Shown piece by piece: positions 46,840-57,972 of a stretch of DNA of 64,000 nt (its first letter is position 1; the number at the start of each line of letters is the position of its first letter). Source of the stretch: Areca catechu (taxonomy: Eukaryota; Streptophyta; Magnoliopsida; Arecales; Arecaceae). The notes under the pieces were generated by a model, which saw nothing but the letters and a program-made list of their open reading frames with translations, had not been told where the DNA came from and made no database searches. The DNA is taken from contig CM038047.1 of NCBI GenBank assembly GCA_021397845.1, positions 36,763,710-36,827,709 on the forward strand, in the 5' to 3' direction. The translations under genes were made by a program, and so were the position numbers.

Positions 46840-48146
46840 TAAAGATGGCAATGGGTTGAGTTCGAGCCAGGTTCATAACTACCCAAACCCAAACCTAAAT
46901 ATTCAATACACTATCCAAATCTAGTCCAAACACTATCGGTACTGGATTTTTATTATCCAAACCCATCTTAATCGGGTATCGGGTAATTCGAGTTTACCCG
47001 ACCCGAACCCAGTTGAGTCATATTAATTTTTTTTATCTTTATCAACTTTGAATAAAATAAAATAAAAAAATCTTAATATATATATATAATTTTATTATTT
47101 CTTTGGTATATATATAATTTTATAATTTATTTTTTAGTTATTCTACTTAACCCGTTAACCACTTATCCCAGACTCAGTCCGAGTCCTCGACTCCCCAATC
47201 CCCATCTCTGCCTCTCTGATCTGACTCTCTCGGCGACAACCCCACCGTCATCGATGCGATGCCCTTGTCCCTTGCCCTCGTCTGCCGATCATCGCACGAC
47301 ATTCCACCCTCCCCACCGCCCTCCTCACCGGCACCCTCTCCCTCTATCCCAAACCGAGATCGAGTCCCCATCTCAGTCTCTCTGACTCTCTCCGTTGACA
47401 ACCCAACCATCATCGAGGCCCTCACCCCTCACCCTCATCCGTCGTGCAACGTTCCACCCTCACCGCCGCCCTCCTCGTCGGTGCCCCCTCTCCCTTAGTC
47501 CTAGACCGAGTCATCTCTGTCTCTCTAACTCTCTCCGTCGACCCAAACCCCTCCCGTCCCTCCCATATGTTCCTCCTCTCCCTCGCCCCTCCCCTTGTCG
47601 CCAACGTCTCCCCCATCGCCACCGGATGCGCCGCTCTACGGCCTCTGCCCTCCCATTCAATGGTCCTCCCTGACGGCTATCACAATCCAAAAAAAAAATA
47701 CTCGACGACGACTCACCTGGATGACGACCGGAAGCCGCTGGCTACTGCTGATCGCCGCCACTTCTTCACTGATCCGAGAGGAGGCCGAAGAGGAAGAGGA
47801 GGGCAAGGGCCAAGGAAGCTGGAGATTAATTTAATCAGGATTGATAGGAAAATAATGATTAGGGTTAAAGATTAAGTATTTTAAAATTTAATAACTAATA
47901 ATTAATAATTAATAATTAATAATTAATAATATATATTTATTATATATATTTATTATTTAAATATTAAAATAATTGGGGTTGAGTTCAGGTCGGGTGTATA
48001 TCTATCCAGTCCCGGCCCAAACCCAAAGTTAAGCATTCAGGTTTTACCCAAACCCGGTCCAAACCCAGTCAAAGCGTTGACTACCCGGCCCAATCGGGTT
48101 GGGTCGGGTCGGGTACCCATGGGTTTGGATTTTATTGCCATCCCTA
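46840..48146. mobile_element. hAT-like non-autonomous element nested in the CACTA-like element
   Basis: Left end TAAAGATGGCAATGGG, right end complement TAGGGATGGCAATAAAA: imperfect terminal inverted repeats of the hAT type. An 8-bp duplication flanks it: ATCTTCAG (46832-46839) and ATCTTTAG (48147-48154), one mismatch. The ends carry GGGTCGGGT-type repeats in opposite orientation (46960-47010; 47985-48125). The centre is C-rich (47180-47860). No transposase. 1,307 bp. Confidence 0.75.
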
Positions 48147-48969
48147 ATCTTTAGTATATTTTTTCTTATATTTTTATATATTTTTTAATGATAACTGAAC
48201 CTGACATGGACTACCTAAACCACCATTATTTGACTGCCACTAATAATTTATCAATTAATGTCCACCATTTTAGAGTCACCACTAAAAATATGATATTCCA
48301 TGGGGGTTGACAATGGCTGCCACTAAAGAGAATAATTCGTGGCGACTATATAGCGGTCGCTTCTAAATATAAGAACTTTTGTGATAGCTAAATGTGGATA
48401 CCGCTAAATGATATCATTTAGTGATAACTTCATTTATGGCCGTCACAAATATGATCCTTTTAGTGTCCATCATTTTAGAGTCGCCACTAAAAATATAACA
48501 TTCGTGGGGGTTGACAATGGCCATCGCCAAAGAGCATAATTAGTGGCGACTATTCATCGATCGCTTCTAAATATAAAATATTTTGTGACAGCTAGATGTG
48601 GTTACCACTAAATGATATTATTTAGTGATAACTTTCTTTATGGCCGTCACAAATATGATCCTTTTAGTATCCACATGTTATGGCCGCCACTAAACCTCTT
48701 ATTTTTTGTATGGGCCATAGTTGATCGTCACAAAAATATAATATTTAGTGATAATATGATATTGATTGTCACTAAATATGTAACTTTATATGGCCATCGA
48801 TTGTAGACGCCACTAAACATCTTCATTTGGTGACTAATATGTATTGGCCACCACTAAAAGTCTTTTTGTGTGGCTACCACCCTTGGTTGTCTTTAAAAAT
48901 ATTATATAGTGACCAACTATTTAGGGCCACTATTATAAATGGTCACTAAAACCTATCTTTCTTGTAGTG

Positions 48970-49470
48970 GTACTAGTCCTTCCAGTTTCTGAGTTCATTA
49001 ATTGGAAATTAAAAACTGTCAGAAATTTCTGCTCTGGAACAATACGCCTAGATGACGTGTCGAGCTTTAATTGGGGAAGCGGTTATAAGAATGAATAGCC
49101 GTATCTTCTTCTCATCATTATGATTTTTCAAAATTCGAGAAAATTGAAATATCTTCGAAAAAGAATAAAGATGTTTGTCTTATCAATAGATTGCAGCCAC
49201 CGTATCAGAAAAAATTGTTTCGATCCTTCGAGAAACCCAATTTTCATTAAATACTTATGGACAGATGGCTAAATCTAGTTTATTCTCGTTATTTGTAAAG
49301 AGATCTCGGTCCGTTGGAAGATATTATATAAACACCACCCTTCTAAGAAAAATAGATATTCTGCCATTTCCATCTTTTTGCTTTAGGAGCAAAAGGAAAA
49401 TTCCACAGGTCAGCTTCTTCTTTCTCTTCTTCTCTTCTAAGTTAATCTTCCTTTATTTCCTTTCTTCATT
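48970..49470 (+). other. Element C internal region before the antisense gene
   Basis: AT-rich. It begins with the former polypurine side of element C (minus strand GGAAGGACTAG before the LTR). It contains the TATA box at 49325-49333 and C/T-rich leader-like sequence. No gene seen. Confidence 0.6.
49325..49333 (+). promoter_or_regulatory. TATA box of the first antisense gene of element C
   Basis: TATATAAAC about 146 bp before the ATG at 49471, at a distance like those in B and in the second antisense gene of C. Confidence 0.6.
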
Positions 49471-51635
49471 ATGGTTAGGATCTTAGAAACCAGTCATATA
49501 GAGAATCCTGAAAATCCTGAAGAATCCAGTTTTCAACAACAAAGAAAACAAATCGAACAAGTAAAATAGGGGATATTAGGTCTTCTCTGTCCGAACATAG
49601 AATTTTAGCATTAAAACAGTATTATAATATTTTTGATGAGTACGCTATAATCCTCCCTCTTCCTGAAGATCAAATAGATCAGCCCCCTCTTGGTAGCATA
49701 ACCATATACGAAGAACATCTAAGGGCCGGACTTAGATTTTCGATCCATCATTTCTTTCTTACGATCTTCAAATTATATCGGGTATTACCATCCCAACTAA
49801 CCCCTAATAGCATTCGAATTATCTACGCGTTCTTGATCCTTTGCAAGGACGTGGATATAACTCCAAAAACCTTACTTTTTACTTCCTTATTCGTATTGAA
49901 ACGAGATTTTCATGGCCATGGATGGTGGGTAATCAACCCACGGCATGGTTGAAAATTTGTCTCGGGACTTCCTTCGGCCATTCATGGCTGGAAATCAAGT
50001 TTCTTTTATATCCTCTTCAAAATCCCCTGGAACTTTACCACTAGCCATAGAGAACCCCGACTAACTCCTAACGACGGCAAAAAAGTTCTGACTTCTGATC
50101 AAGAAGATTATGAGAAGCTTACCGGGATGGAAGTTCCTCCGATTAAAGAACTCCTTGACGAAAGAGGGCTCTTTTCAGCAGAAATTAGTCCTAAACCCTC
50201 TTTAGGTATTTTCATTATTGATATTATTTCATCAATCTTTCTAATCAATCTGTCTTAATTTCTGACATCTTACTTATTATAGATACATCAGTCATGGTAG
50301 ATGTCCAGAAGCTTCGGAAGCTCTCGAAGAAAAGAAAGGCGGAAGCCACTTTTTCTATTCAAGAAGAGAGGAAGATCAAAAAACTGAAGAAGAAGACTCC
50401 GATCAATCCAACAACTTCATCAATATCGGCAGGACTTGATTCTCTGATTTTGATAGCCAGTGTGTCGGAGGACGATGAAATCCCTCTATCAACGTCCCTT
50501 CAACCGCCAACGCAAAGACAAATGACAAATATCCCAAGAGACGATCCACTATCTCGCCTTACTGATCAATTGGATAAGGGCAAGGCTCCGATGAGGGAAG
50601 AGGAAGAAAGAATCCCAGCCATAAATATTTCGGCTGATTTTCCTGTATATGCCGATGATTCAGGCCTGAATGACCCAATGTTAGCCTGTCAGTTGCTGAA
50701 ATCCATAATAATTTTCAGAGACTGGGAAATAACTAGGTTGCAGCAAATCGATGACACAATTTTGCAACTTCACCCAACATTATTAAAGGTATGAATTACA
50801 CTTATATTTTAAGTAGATACTTGATCATCTTCCTTATTTTTGTCAAATCTGACTAACACAATGTATAAAATAACATCTCATCCATGGAATCAACATCATG
50901 GATGAAAGTTTAAAAAACTTCGATCAATTCTGTAAAGCCATGAGCAACGAAGTAAACGTGGCAAAGGCGGAGAAAGAAGTTGCCGAAGAACTAAAAAATT
51001 CTATGGAGAAAAAAATGGAAGAAGCGACAATCAAAACTTCGGCATTAGAGGTGGAGTTAAAAGAAGCTAAATAAAAAATGAATAACATAGAGTCTAATAT
51101 AAAGAAGAAAAATAAAAAGATTCGATCAATATCCCTTAAACTGGAGGGAGCTGAAGAAAAAATTGCAACGGCTGAGAAAAAGATTTTAGCGGTCGAAGAA
51201 AAAGTTTTGATAGCAACCAAAAGAATTGAGCAAGCTATTGAAGAAGCCGTGAATGGGGCGGTTAAGAAATATGTCCAATCAAAAGCCTTTGACGACAAAC
51301 TCCATGAGGCAGGAGTTGAAAGTTACAACCACGATCTGGCCGATTGTCTGAAGAAAGTAAAGAAATTTTACCCTGATCTTGACACTTCAAGAATTGAGGA
51401 AGATTCTGATGAAGAGGATTTTGACGAAGAGAGCTCAAAGGAGGAAAATCAAACTGAAGAACCAGTTACCGATCGGGCAGAAAGACTAATCGAAAGCCAA
51501 ACCGAACAACTGGTCGGGGAATAGATTGAAGAACTAGCATTAGCTCCTCAAGTCTCGAAAGAAATTTTACCAGTGCCTTTTATGAATCAGAGTGAAATAG
51601 AGGAAAGTTCTGTTGGGATCAATGTAACAGATTGA
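49471..51635 (+). pseudogene. Element C antisense gene 1 (PF04195-like domain plus coiled coil)
   Basis: Starts at ATG 49471. An early stop near 49567 and frame changes follow. The PF04195-like domain is clear: EEHLRAGLRFSIHHFF (near 49710), LTPNSIRIIYAFLILCK (near 49800), GWWVINPRHG and SGLPSAIHGWKSSFF (near 49920-50010). Then come a Lys-rich segment (50294-50400), IIFRDWEITRLQQ near 50710, a probable intron donor AAG/GTATGA near 50788, a coiled coil (50895-51290) and the tail CLKKVKKFYPDLD with acidic end. TAG at 51522-51524; the frame stays open beyond it to TGA 51633-51635. Decayed by stops. Family shared with B and A2. Function unknown. Confidence 0.75.
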
Positions 51636-52424
51636 CGATGTAAAAACTTACCTTGCTTTTTAATGAAAAGTCTTTCTTCTCAAGGTTTGTCGGATTATGA
51701 AAAAGTATAAAGCAATCGGGTCAAATGAGCAAACCTTTCAAGGAAACCCAACCTAATCATGAAAATCCACCAACTGAATCATATGCATTAATTAATATTT
51801 CAAAAAATTCAAAAGAACCAATTTCAAATAAGTTTATCAAACATTAGTTTCTAACGGGATAATTCAATCAAACGGCATGATCTTTAACTTTTCTTAGAAA
51901 AATAACTAGTACAAAAATAATTTCTACATTGTCAGACTTCCAACTTTCATAAAAACTTTTCCAAACGAGGTAGGTGATCATACCTACTTTGCCAGTCGTA
52001 ACCTTTTTGTCAGAAGTACGGTTGAAAAAAACTTTCCCAAACAAGGGAGGTGATCATACCTACTTTACTGGGCATAATCTTTTTATCAGAAGTACGATTG
52101 AGGGCTGTATAACTGCATTTATCAGAACTTAGAAGGGCGCATAAAATTTGAAATTTGAATCATGTGCTTTTATATACATACCTTATAACTGGCTTTCTGA
52201 GGATCAGAAATGACACGAATTCCCACCAAACTAAATCTAAAACGTGTCGAAATCTCCCGATATCTCGGAATTTGAGCCACGAATCATGACCACCAGCACC
52301 CTCTATATAAAGGGGTCTCAAGCTTAAGGCTTTGAATCAACTTTGTTTCAAGTGTTTTTCTTTTGCAATTCTTTGTTCTAAGGTATAGTCTTGAAAAAAT
52401 CTTCATCTTCATCGTATTCAAAAA
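51636..52424 (+). other. Spacer between the two antisense genes of element C
   Basis: AT-rich, with a repeated phrase GGTGATCATACCTACTTT (about 51970 and 52049) in a duplicated block of roughly 80 bp. It ends in a TATA box (52304-52311) and an A/T/C-rich leader. No gene seen. Confidence 0.6.
52304..52311 (+). promoter_or_regulatory. TATA box of the second antisense gene of element C
   Basis: CTCTATATAAAGGGG context; TATATAAA lies about 121 bp before the ATG at 52425 and 151 bp before the ATG at 52455. A strong plant-type TATA box. Confidence 0.65.
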
Positions 52425-53598
52425 ATGAAGCCAGATGATAAGAAATCGCATTAGATGTCAAAAAGAAAAGTAGGACCAGTACGATTCAGAGAAGAAAGGT
52501 CGTGTGTGAGAAGAAGCCGTTTATCAAGAAGTACTTCCAACAAATCAACAGTTCCTGAATATATCTCATCTTCGTCTGAAGAAGAAGAACAAAATCCCTT
52601 CACCCCTGCTTTGGAAGAAACAGACCAAGATCCATTTATGAAACATATTCCGTCAGAAAAAGGAAAAGCACCCATAGAAGAATCAGCTGATCCAACTGGT
52701 AATAAACCCGTTCAAGTATTGGTTGCCGATACAAGTATCAACAATCCAAAATTGGCAAAAACCATACTACAATCTACTATTCTTTGGAAGGATTGAGAGA
52801 TGACCATCAAACAGGGAGTGAAGGAAACCTTATCTTCCATTTATCCAAAAATCTCGAAGGTAAGCGATATTCTTTTCTTTTCTTTATGATAAACTACTCA
52901 TATTCTAACAATATCAAAAACCTGTTATATAGTTTTTCAGTGATATCTCCATGATTGAAAAAGATTGGGATCAGGCATAGAACCTTCAAAAAGATCTTCG
53001 GAGGCAACTAGCAATATCTAAGGAAGAGAAAGATAAGGCCATTGCCGATCGGAAGGTCTTCAGAACAGAAATTCTCTTTCTGATGACGAAGATTATGTCT
53101 TTGCAAAAGCAGTTAAAACAAAACGAAACATATGTTCATCAGCTCATGGAAGACGGGGCCAAAAGAAGAAAGATACTTCAGCAAGCCGATGAAGCCATAG
53201 AAGAAAAAACTCAAGCATACGAAGAAGTACTGAATCAGAATCTACTGATAAAGAAAAGAATATCACTTCTTGAAAAAAATCTGAAGAAAACCAAACAAGA
53301 AAACGTTTTGCTGACCCAACAGAAGTTTTCCGTAATCGAGGAATTCATGAAATCTGACGGTTTCTCCAGAGGAATAGAAAAAGTGGGAGCCAAAGGCTAT
53401 GACCTCAGTTTTAAAGATTGCCTTGATAAGGTCAAAAAATTATATCCTGAACTTGACTTTTCTACTATCTCCCCAGATTTTTCTGTAGGGAAAGAAGAAG
53501 GACAGCCAAGCAATGATCTGACAAAGTTACCTGCTTAGGAAACATCGGGCCAAGAGAACACTCCAGTTGATCAGACCATTCAGAAAGAAGCTATATAA
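52425..53598 (+). pseudogene. Element C antisense gene 2 (coiled-coil half only)
   Basis: Tandem, diverged copy of the second half of antisense gene 1, without the PF04195-like domain. ATG at 52425 (in-frame TAG, then ATG at 52455). A Lys/Arg-rich start, then Ser/Glu-rich ISSSSEEEEQNPF near 52561, and LAKTILQSTILWKD near 52756, which matches LACQLLKSIIIFRD of gene 1. Intron with GTAAGC donor near 52861 and TTTTTCAG acceptor near 52940. Then a coiled coil (53000-53340) and CLDKVKKLYPELDF near 53419. TAG 53536-53538, frame open onward to TAA 53596-53598. Stops near 52795 and 52978. Confidence 0.72.
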
Positions 53599-53791
53599 TA
53601 TATGTAATAGAGAATTGGCGATAACTTTACTGCCATTTATTTCCTTCATTTCCCTTTTTGTAACATAATATTAATGAAATCTTCTATCTCTCTTTGATTA
53701 ATCAGCAAACCATTGAGCACAAATGAATTAGTATATTAGATCAGTCTGTTTTATCAGAATGTAATCTTATTAATATAACATTTATTCTATT

Positions 53792-54060
53792 CATTAAACA
53801 TCGATTGAGTTAGTGGATTAGACTAACTTGATTTGTCGGATTATGATCAGCTTATCAGGCCAATCTTTGGATCAGTTGTTCTGATCATTAAACACCGATT
53901 GAGTTAGTGGATTAGACTAACTCGATTTGTCGGATTATGATCAGCTTATCGGGCCAATCTTTGGATCAGTTGTTCTGATCATTGAACACCGATTGAGTTA
54001 GTGAATTAGACTAACTCGATTTATCAGATTATAATCAGCTTATCATGCCAATCTTTGTTT
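53792..54060. repeat. 94-bp tandem array between antisense gene 2 and pol of element C
   Basis: CATTAAACATCGATTGAG recurs at 53792, 53886 and 53980, an exact 94-bp period, 2.9 units, with few mismatches. Same slot as the 46-bp (B) and 120-bp (A2) arrays but unrelated in sequence. Confidence 0.93.
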
Positions 54061-54134
54061 TCTCTATTTTTTAAAGAATATTAGAAAATAAAGTATTTCC
54101 TTCATATATCAGAAGAAAGAAAAAGAAAATGTCT

Positions 54135-55537
54135 TTATTGATGGTATTTGCATAGATTTTCCATATTCCATGGCCTTGCTAAGGGAGAACCATCTAGACT
54201 TTCAAGCGATAGGTCCCTGATCGTATAACTTCAGTGATATGATAAGGGCCTTTCCAATTTGGGGCAAGTTTGCCCTGTTCAGTTGGTCGGGATATAGAGG
54301 TTCGGCGCAGAACAAGGTCCCCTGTCCAAAAAATTCGGGTCTTTACTCTTGAATTATAATACCGCACCACCCTCTATCGATAAGCGGCCATTTTCAATTG
54401 TGCATGTAACCTAGAATTTTCAACTAGATCCAGCTTCAATCTTCTCCGGTTATCATTATCAGATTTTGCAAAACCATCAGTTCTTCTAGAATGAAGGATA
54501 ATTTTTACAGGTAACATAGCTTCACTCCCATAAGCCAGATTAAATGGAGATTCTCCCGTTGTAGATCGAGGAGTTGTTCAATAAGCCCAAAGAACAGAGT
54601 TGAGTTCATCAGCCCAAGATCCTTTAGTTTCATTTAATCGGATTTTCAATCCATGGAGGATCGTCCGATTGGTTATCTCAACTTCCCCATTAGCTTGAGG
54701 ATGTCCGACAGATGTCAATTTATGAAGAATTCCATATTGAGCACAGAATTCCTTGAACTTATGGTTATCAAACTGTCTTCTATTATCCGTAATAATCGCA
54801 TGAGGGATTCCAAATCTATATATAATGAAATTTTTTATAAATATTTCAACTTTCGCTTCAGTGATTAAAGCTAGAGGTTCAGCTTCTATCCATTTAGTAA
54901 AATAATCAATAGCGATGATCAAAAATTTTCGCTGCCCAGAAGCTGGAGGAAATGGACCAAGTATATCCATTCCCCATTAAGCAAATGGCCAAGGAGCTAT
55001 TAATTATGTCAACTAGCTAGCAGGATGCCTTTGGATATTTACATATCTTTAACAAGAATCACATCTTCTTACAAAATCTGCAGCATCCTTTTGCATGGTC
55101 GGCCAATAATACCCTTGCCTTATGATTTTATAGGCTAAAGATTTTCCTCCCAAATGATCACCACATATCCCCTCATGCACCTCCTTAAGGGCATAATCAG
55201 CATCCGAAGGAGATAGACACTTCAATAATGGTTGAGAAAATAATTTTTTGTATAGTAATCCATCCAGGATGACATATTGAGCAGCAAATTTTCGAATCTG
55301 CTTAGCCTTTGTATTATTTTCAGGCAGTATCCCTTCAGTCAGATATTTGACTATCAGATTCATCCAATTCATTTCTGATTCTATTTGAAGAACTTTTTCT
55401 TTTTCAGTTGCCAAGACACTCGGAATCTCTAAATGTTCCACAAAGATTCGACCCATTTGTTCAGGTGCGGAAGTAGCTAATTTGGATAATGCATCGGTCC
55501 AAGAATTTTCGATTTTAGGGATGTGACTGATATCCCA
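54135..55537 (-). pseudogene. Element C integrase
   Basis: Integrase end of pol. HEGICGDHLGGKSLAYK and a CDSC pair (55049-55170) form the zinc site. The core has AIDYFTKWIEAEPLA (near 54895), TDNRRQF (near 54780; Gly of the usual DNG replaced by Arg) and NGEVEITNRT (near 54680). The C-terminal part includes VRYYNSRVKTRIF. It ends KYHQ followed by TAA at 54137-54135. Stops near 55546, 55010 and 54980 break it. Confidence 0.8.
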
Positions 55538-55909
55538 TTAATCGAATAAAGCCCCCAATTCTTTAACCTTCTTCAGATATAAACTTAAAGTAGTATCATG
55601 AACCTCAAAATCTCCTTTTACATGATTGACAACCAGTTGTGAATCAGATAATACCTTCAATCTTCTGACATTTACCTCTTTCACAATTTTCAAACTTGCT
55701 AAAAGAGCTTCGTATTCGGCTTGATTATTAGAAGCCATGAAAGAAAACCGGAGTGCATACTTTATGACATCTCCATAGAGGCTAGACAAGATTAACCCTG
55801 CTCCGCAACCAGAAGAGTTAGATGCCCCGTCTACATGTAACACCCAGGGTGCATCGGTCACTTCCATTTCAACAGATGGTTCACTGTCATTTCAGGTACA
55901 TTCGGCTAT
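55538..55909 (-). pseudogene. Element C second (archaeal-type) RNase H
   Basis: LHVDGASNSSGCGAGLI (near 55830), NNQAEYEALLASLK (near 55720), LSDSQLVVNHVKGDFEVHD (near 55620). Complete up to a stop at 55538. This second RNase H is the diagnostic trait of the Tat lineage. Confidence 0.85.
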
Positions 55910-57600
55910 AAAGTCGGCCAATACTTGGGCTTTCATTGCAGATCTAGGCTAATAAGTGATATCATATTCACTCAGTTTGATTGCCCATTTTGCCATTCGA
56001 CCAGAAGTATCAGGGCATTGTAAGACAGTCCTCAAGGGCTGATCAGTTAATACAATGATACAATGAGACTGGAAATATGGTATGAGTCGCTTGGCCGATA
56101 TCACCAAAGTGTAAATAATCTTTCGAAGTTTTGGATACCTAGTTTCTGCATCATGAAGAACTTTGCTGATATAATAGATGGGCTTATGCAATCCGTCAGA
56201 ATCCTTTCTGACCAATACAGAACTAACTGCTTCATCTGATGCGGCCAGATAAAGATACAAATCTTCGCCTTCTTGAGGTTTAGACAGTATGATTGGGTTC
56301 ACCAAGTACTTCTTCAGTTTTTCAAATGCTGACTGACAATTATCTGACCAATTGAATTCTTTGATTTGTCGTAAAGCTTTGAAGAAAGGCAAACATCTCT
56401 CAGCTGAACAAGAAATAAATCAGCTTAATGAGGCGATTCGTCTAGTCAACTGTTGAATCTCCTTCTTATTGGCTGGCTCTCTCATATTCAAGATGGCTCG
56501 GATTTTTTCTGGATTGGCTTCAATTCCCAGTTGTGTGACCATGAAGCCTAGAAATTTTCCAGATGTCACACCAAAGATACATTTGGTCGGATTTAATTTC
56601 ATGTGATTATGCCGCAAAATATTAAAGGCTATCTGCAGATCTTTGACATGGTCATCAGACTGATTGCTCTTAATAATCATATCATCCACATATACCTCCA
56701 TAGTCTCTTCAATTTGGTCTTTGAAGATTTTATTTACCAGCCTCTGATAAGTGGCCCCGGCATTTTTGAGACCAAATGTCATCACTTGATAATAATATAT
56801 CCCCCTATCTGTAACAAAAGATGTTTTTTCTTCATCTTCTGGATTCATTCGTATCTGATTGTATCCAGAAAAAGCATCCATAAAAACATATGTCCAGCCG
56901 TTGCATCAACTAACTGATTAATCTTTGGCAAAGGAAAACTATCTTTTGGACATGCCTTGTTAAGATCAGTGTAATCTATGCAGATCCTCTATTTTTCATT
57001 TGCTTTCCTGACCATCACTACATTAGCGAGCCAATCTGGATAATGAACCTCCTCGATGAATCCAGCATCGAGCAATTTGGTGACTTCTTCATTAATAACA
57101 CCTTGTCTTTCTGAGACAAAATTTCATTTCTTTTATCGAACTGGCCGAATGAACGGATCAACCTTAAGTTCATGCTTGATTACTTCAGTAGGAATCCCCA
57201 ACATATCAGTAGCTTTCCATGCAAATATATCAGCATTTGTTTGTAAGAAATCAATCAACTTCCTCCTCTGATCTTCAACAAGTAAACTTCCAATTTGAAC
57301 TATTTTGGTAGGATCATCTTTTGTCAAAGGAATATGAATGGTTTTTTCTATTGATACACTAACTTCATCACTTGGATCACGCAGATTCATTTGTTCGGAA
57401 GTTGGTTTGGTAACTGACTGTTGATTCTGGATCGTTAAGCATTGCCGAGCTATCTGCTGGTTTTCCCTTACTACTCCAACTCCATTTGGAGTTAGAAAAT
57501 TCATTAGAAAGTGGTATGTTGATACAACGGCTTGGAATTTATTTAGAGCAGGTCTCCCTAAAATAGCATTATAAGCAGAGGGGATCCGAACAACCAAAAA
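55910..57600 (-). pseudogene. Element C reverse transcriptase and first RNase H
   Basis: Pre-[12 protein letters not shown] region (near 57560), then RT: FMDAFSGYNQIRMNPEDEE (near 56880), FGLKNAGATYQRLVNKIF, and YVDDMIIKS near 56690. First RNase H: YLYLAASDEAVSSVLVR (near 56255) and TDQPLRTVLQCPDTSGR (near 56040). YVDD is intact. Several stops (near 57133, 56995, 56890, 56420 and 55949) divide the frame. Confidence 0.85.
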
Positions 57601-57972
57601 GGAAAGGAGGTAAGTTCTTTGTTTCGACGCCGTTCCAAGAGTTACAGGAAGGGTGATTTCTCCTTCTACTCCTACGGAATTTTCGTCAAATCCAGTAAGT
57701 GGTGTACAAATTCTTCATAACTTATTAATTGGTAAGTTCATTTTGACAAATGCATCATAAAGCAAGACCTCTGTGGAACTTCCATTATCAACTAGAATTC
57801 GATGTACATCATAGTTTGCAATGACAGCAGAAATTACAACAGGGTCATTATGAGGCGTCTGAACGCCTTGTAAATCTTCATCATAAAAGATAATACTTCC
57901 TCGAAGCCTCTTAGGATTCTGATCATCCTCTAGACATGCATGGCAAATCATTCCAACTGACCCATCAGTCGA
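57601..57972 (-). pseudogene. Element C aspartic protease
   Basis: ANYDVHRILVDNGSSTEVL near 57820 gives the aspartic protease motif (DNGSS as in B). Flanking stops at 57715 and frame changes make it a fragment. Confidence 0.75.

Larger units (their letters stand above)
45422..48969. mobile_element. Non-autonomous CACTA-like element
   Basis: Ends CACTACAAGAAAGAT (45422) and its complement ATCTTTCTTGTAGTG (48969). Both ends are packed with repeats of the form GTGGCGGCCACTAAA, as expected of subterminal transposase-binding repeats in CACTA elements. No transposase is visible. The 3-bp duplication is imperfect: ACT at 45419-45421 and ACT at 48972-48974, with two extra bases GT before the latter. 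The interior holds GC-rich segments (46310-46660) and a nested hAT-like element. It sits just inside the 3' LTR of element C. Confidence 0.82.
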
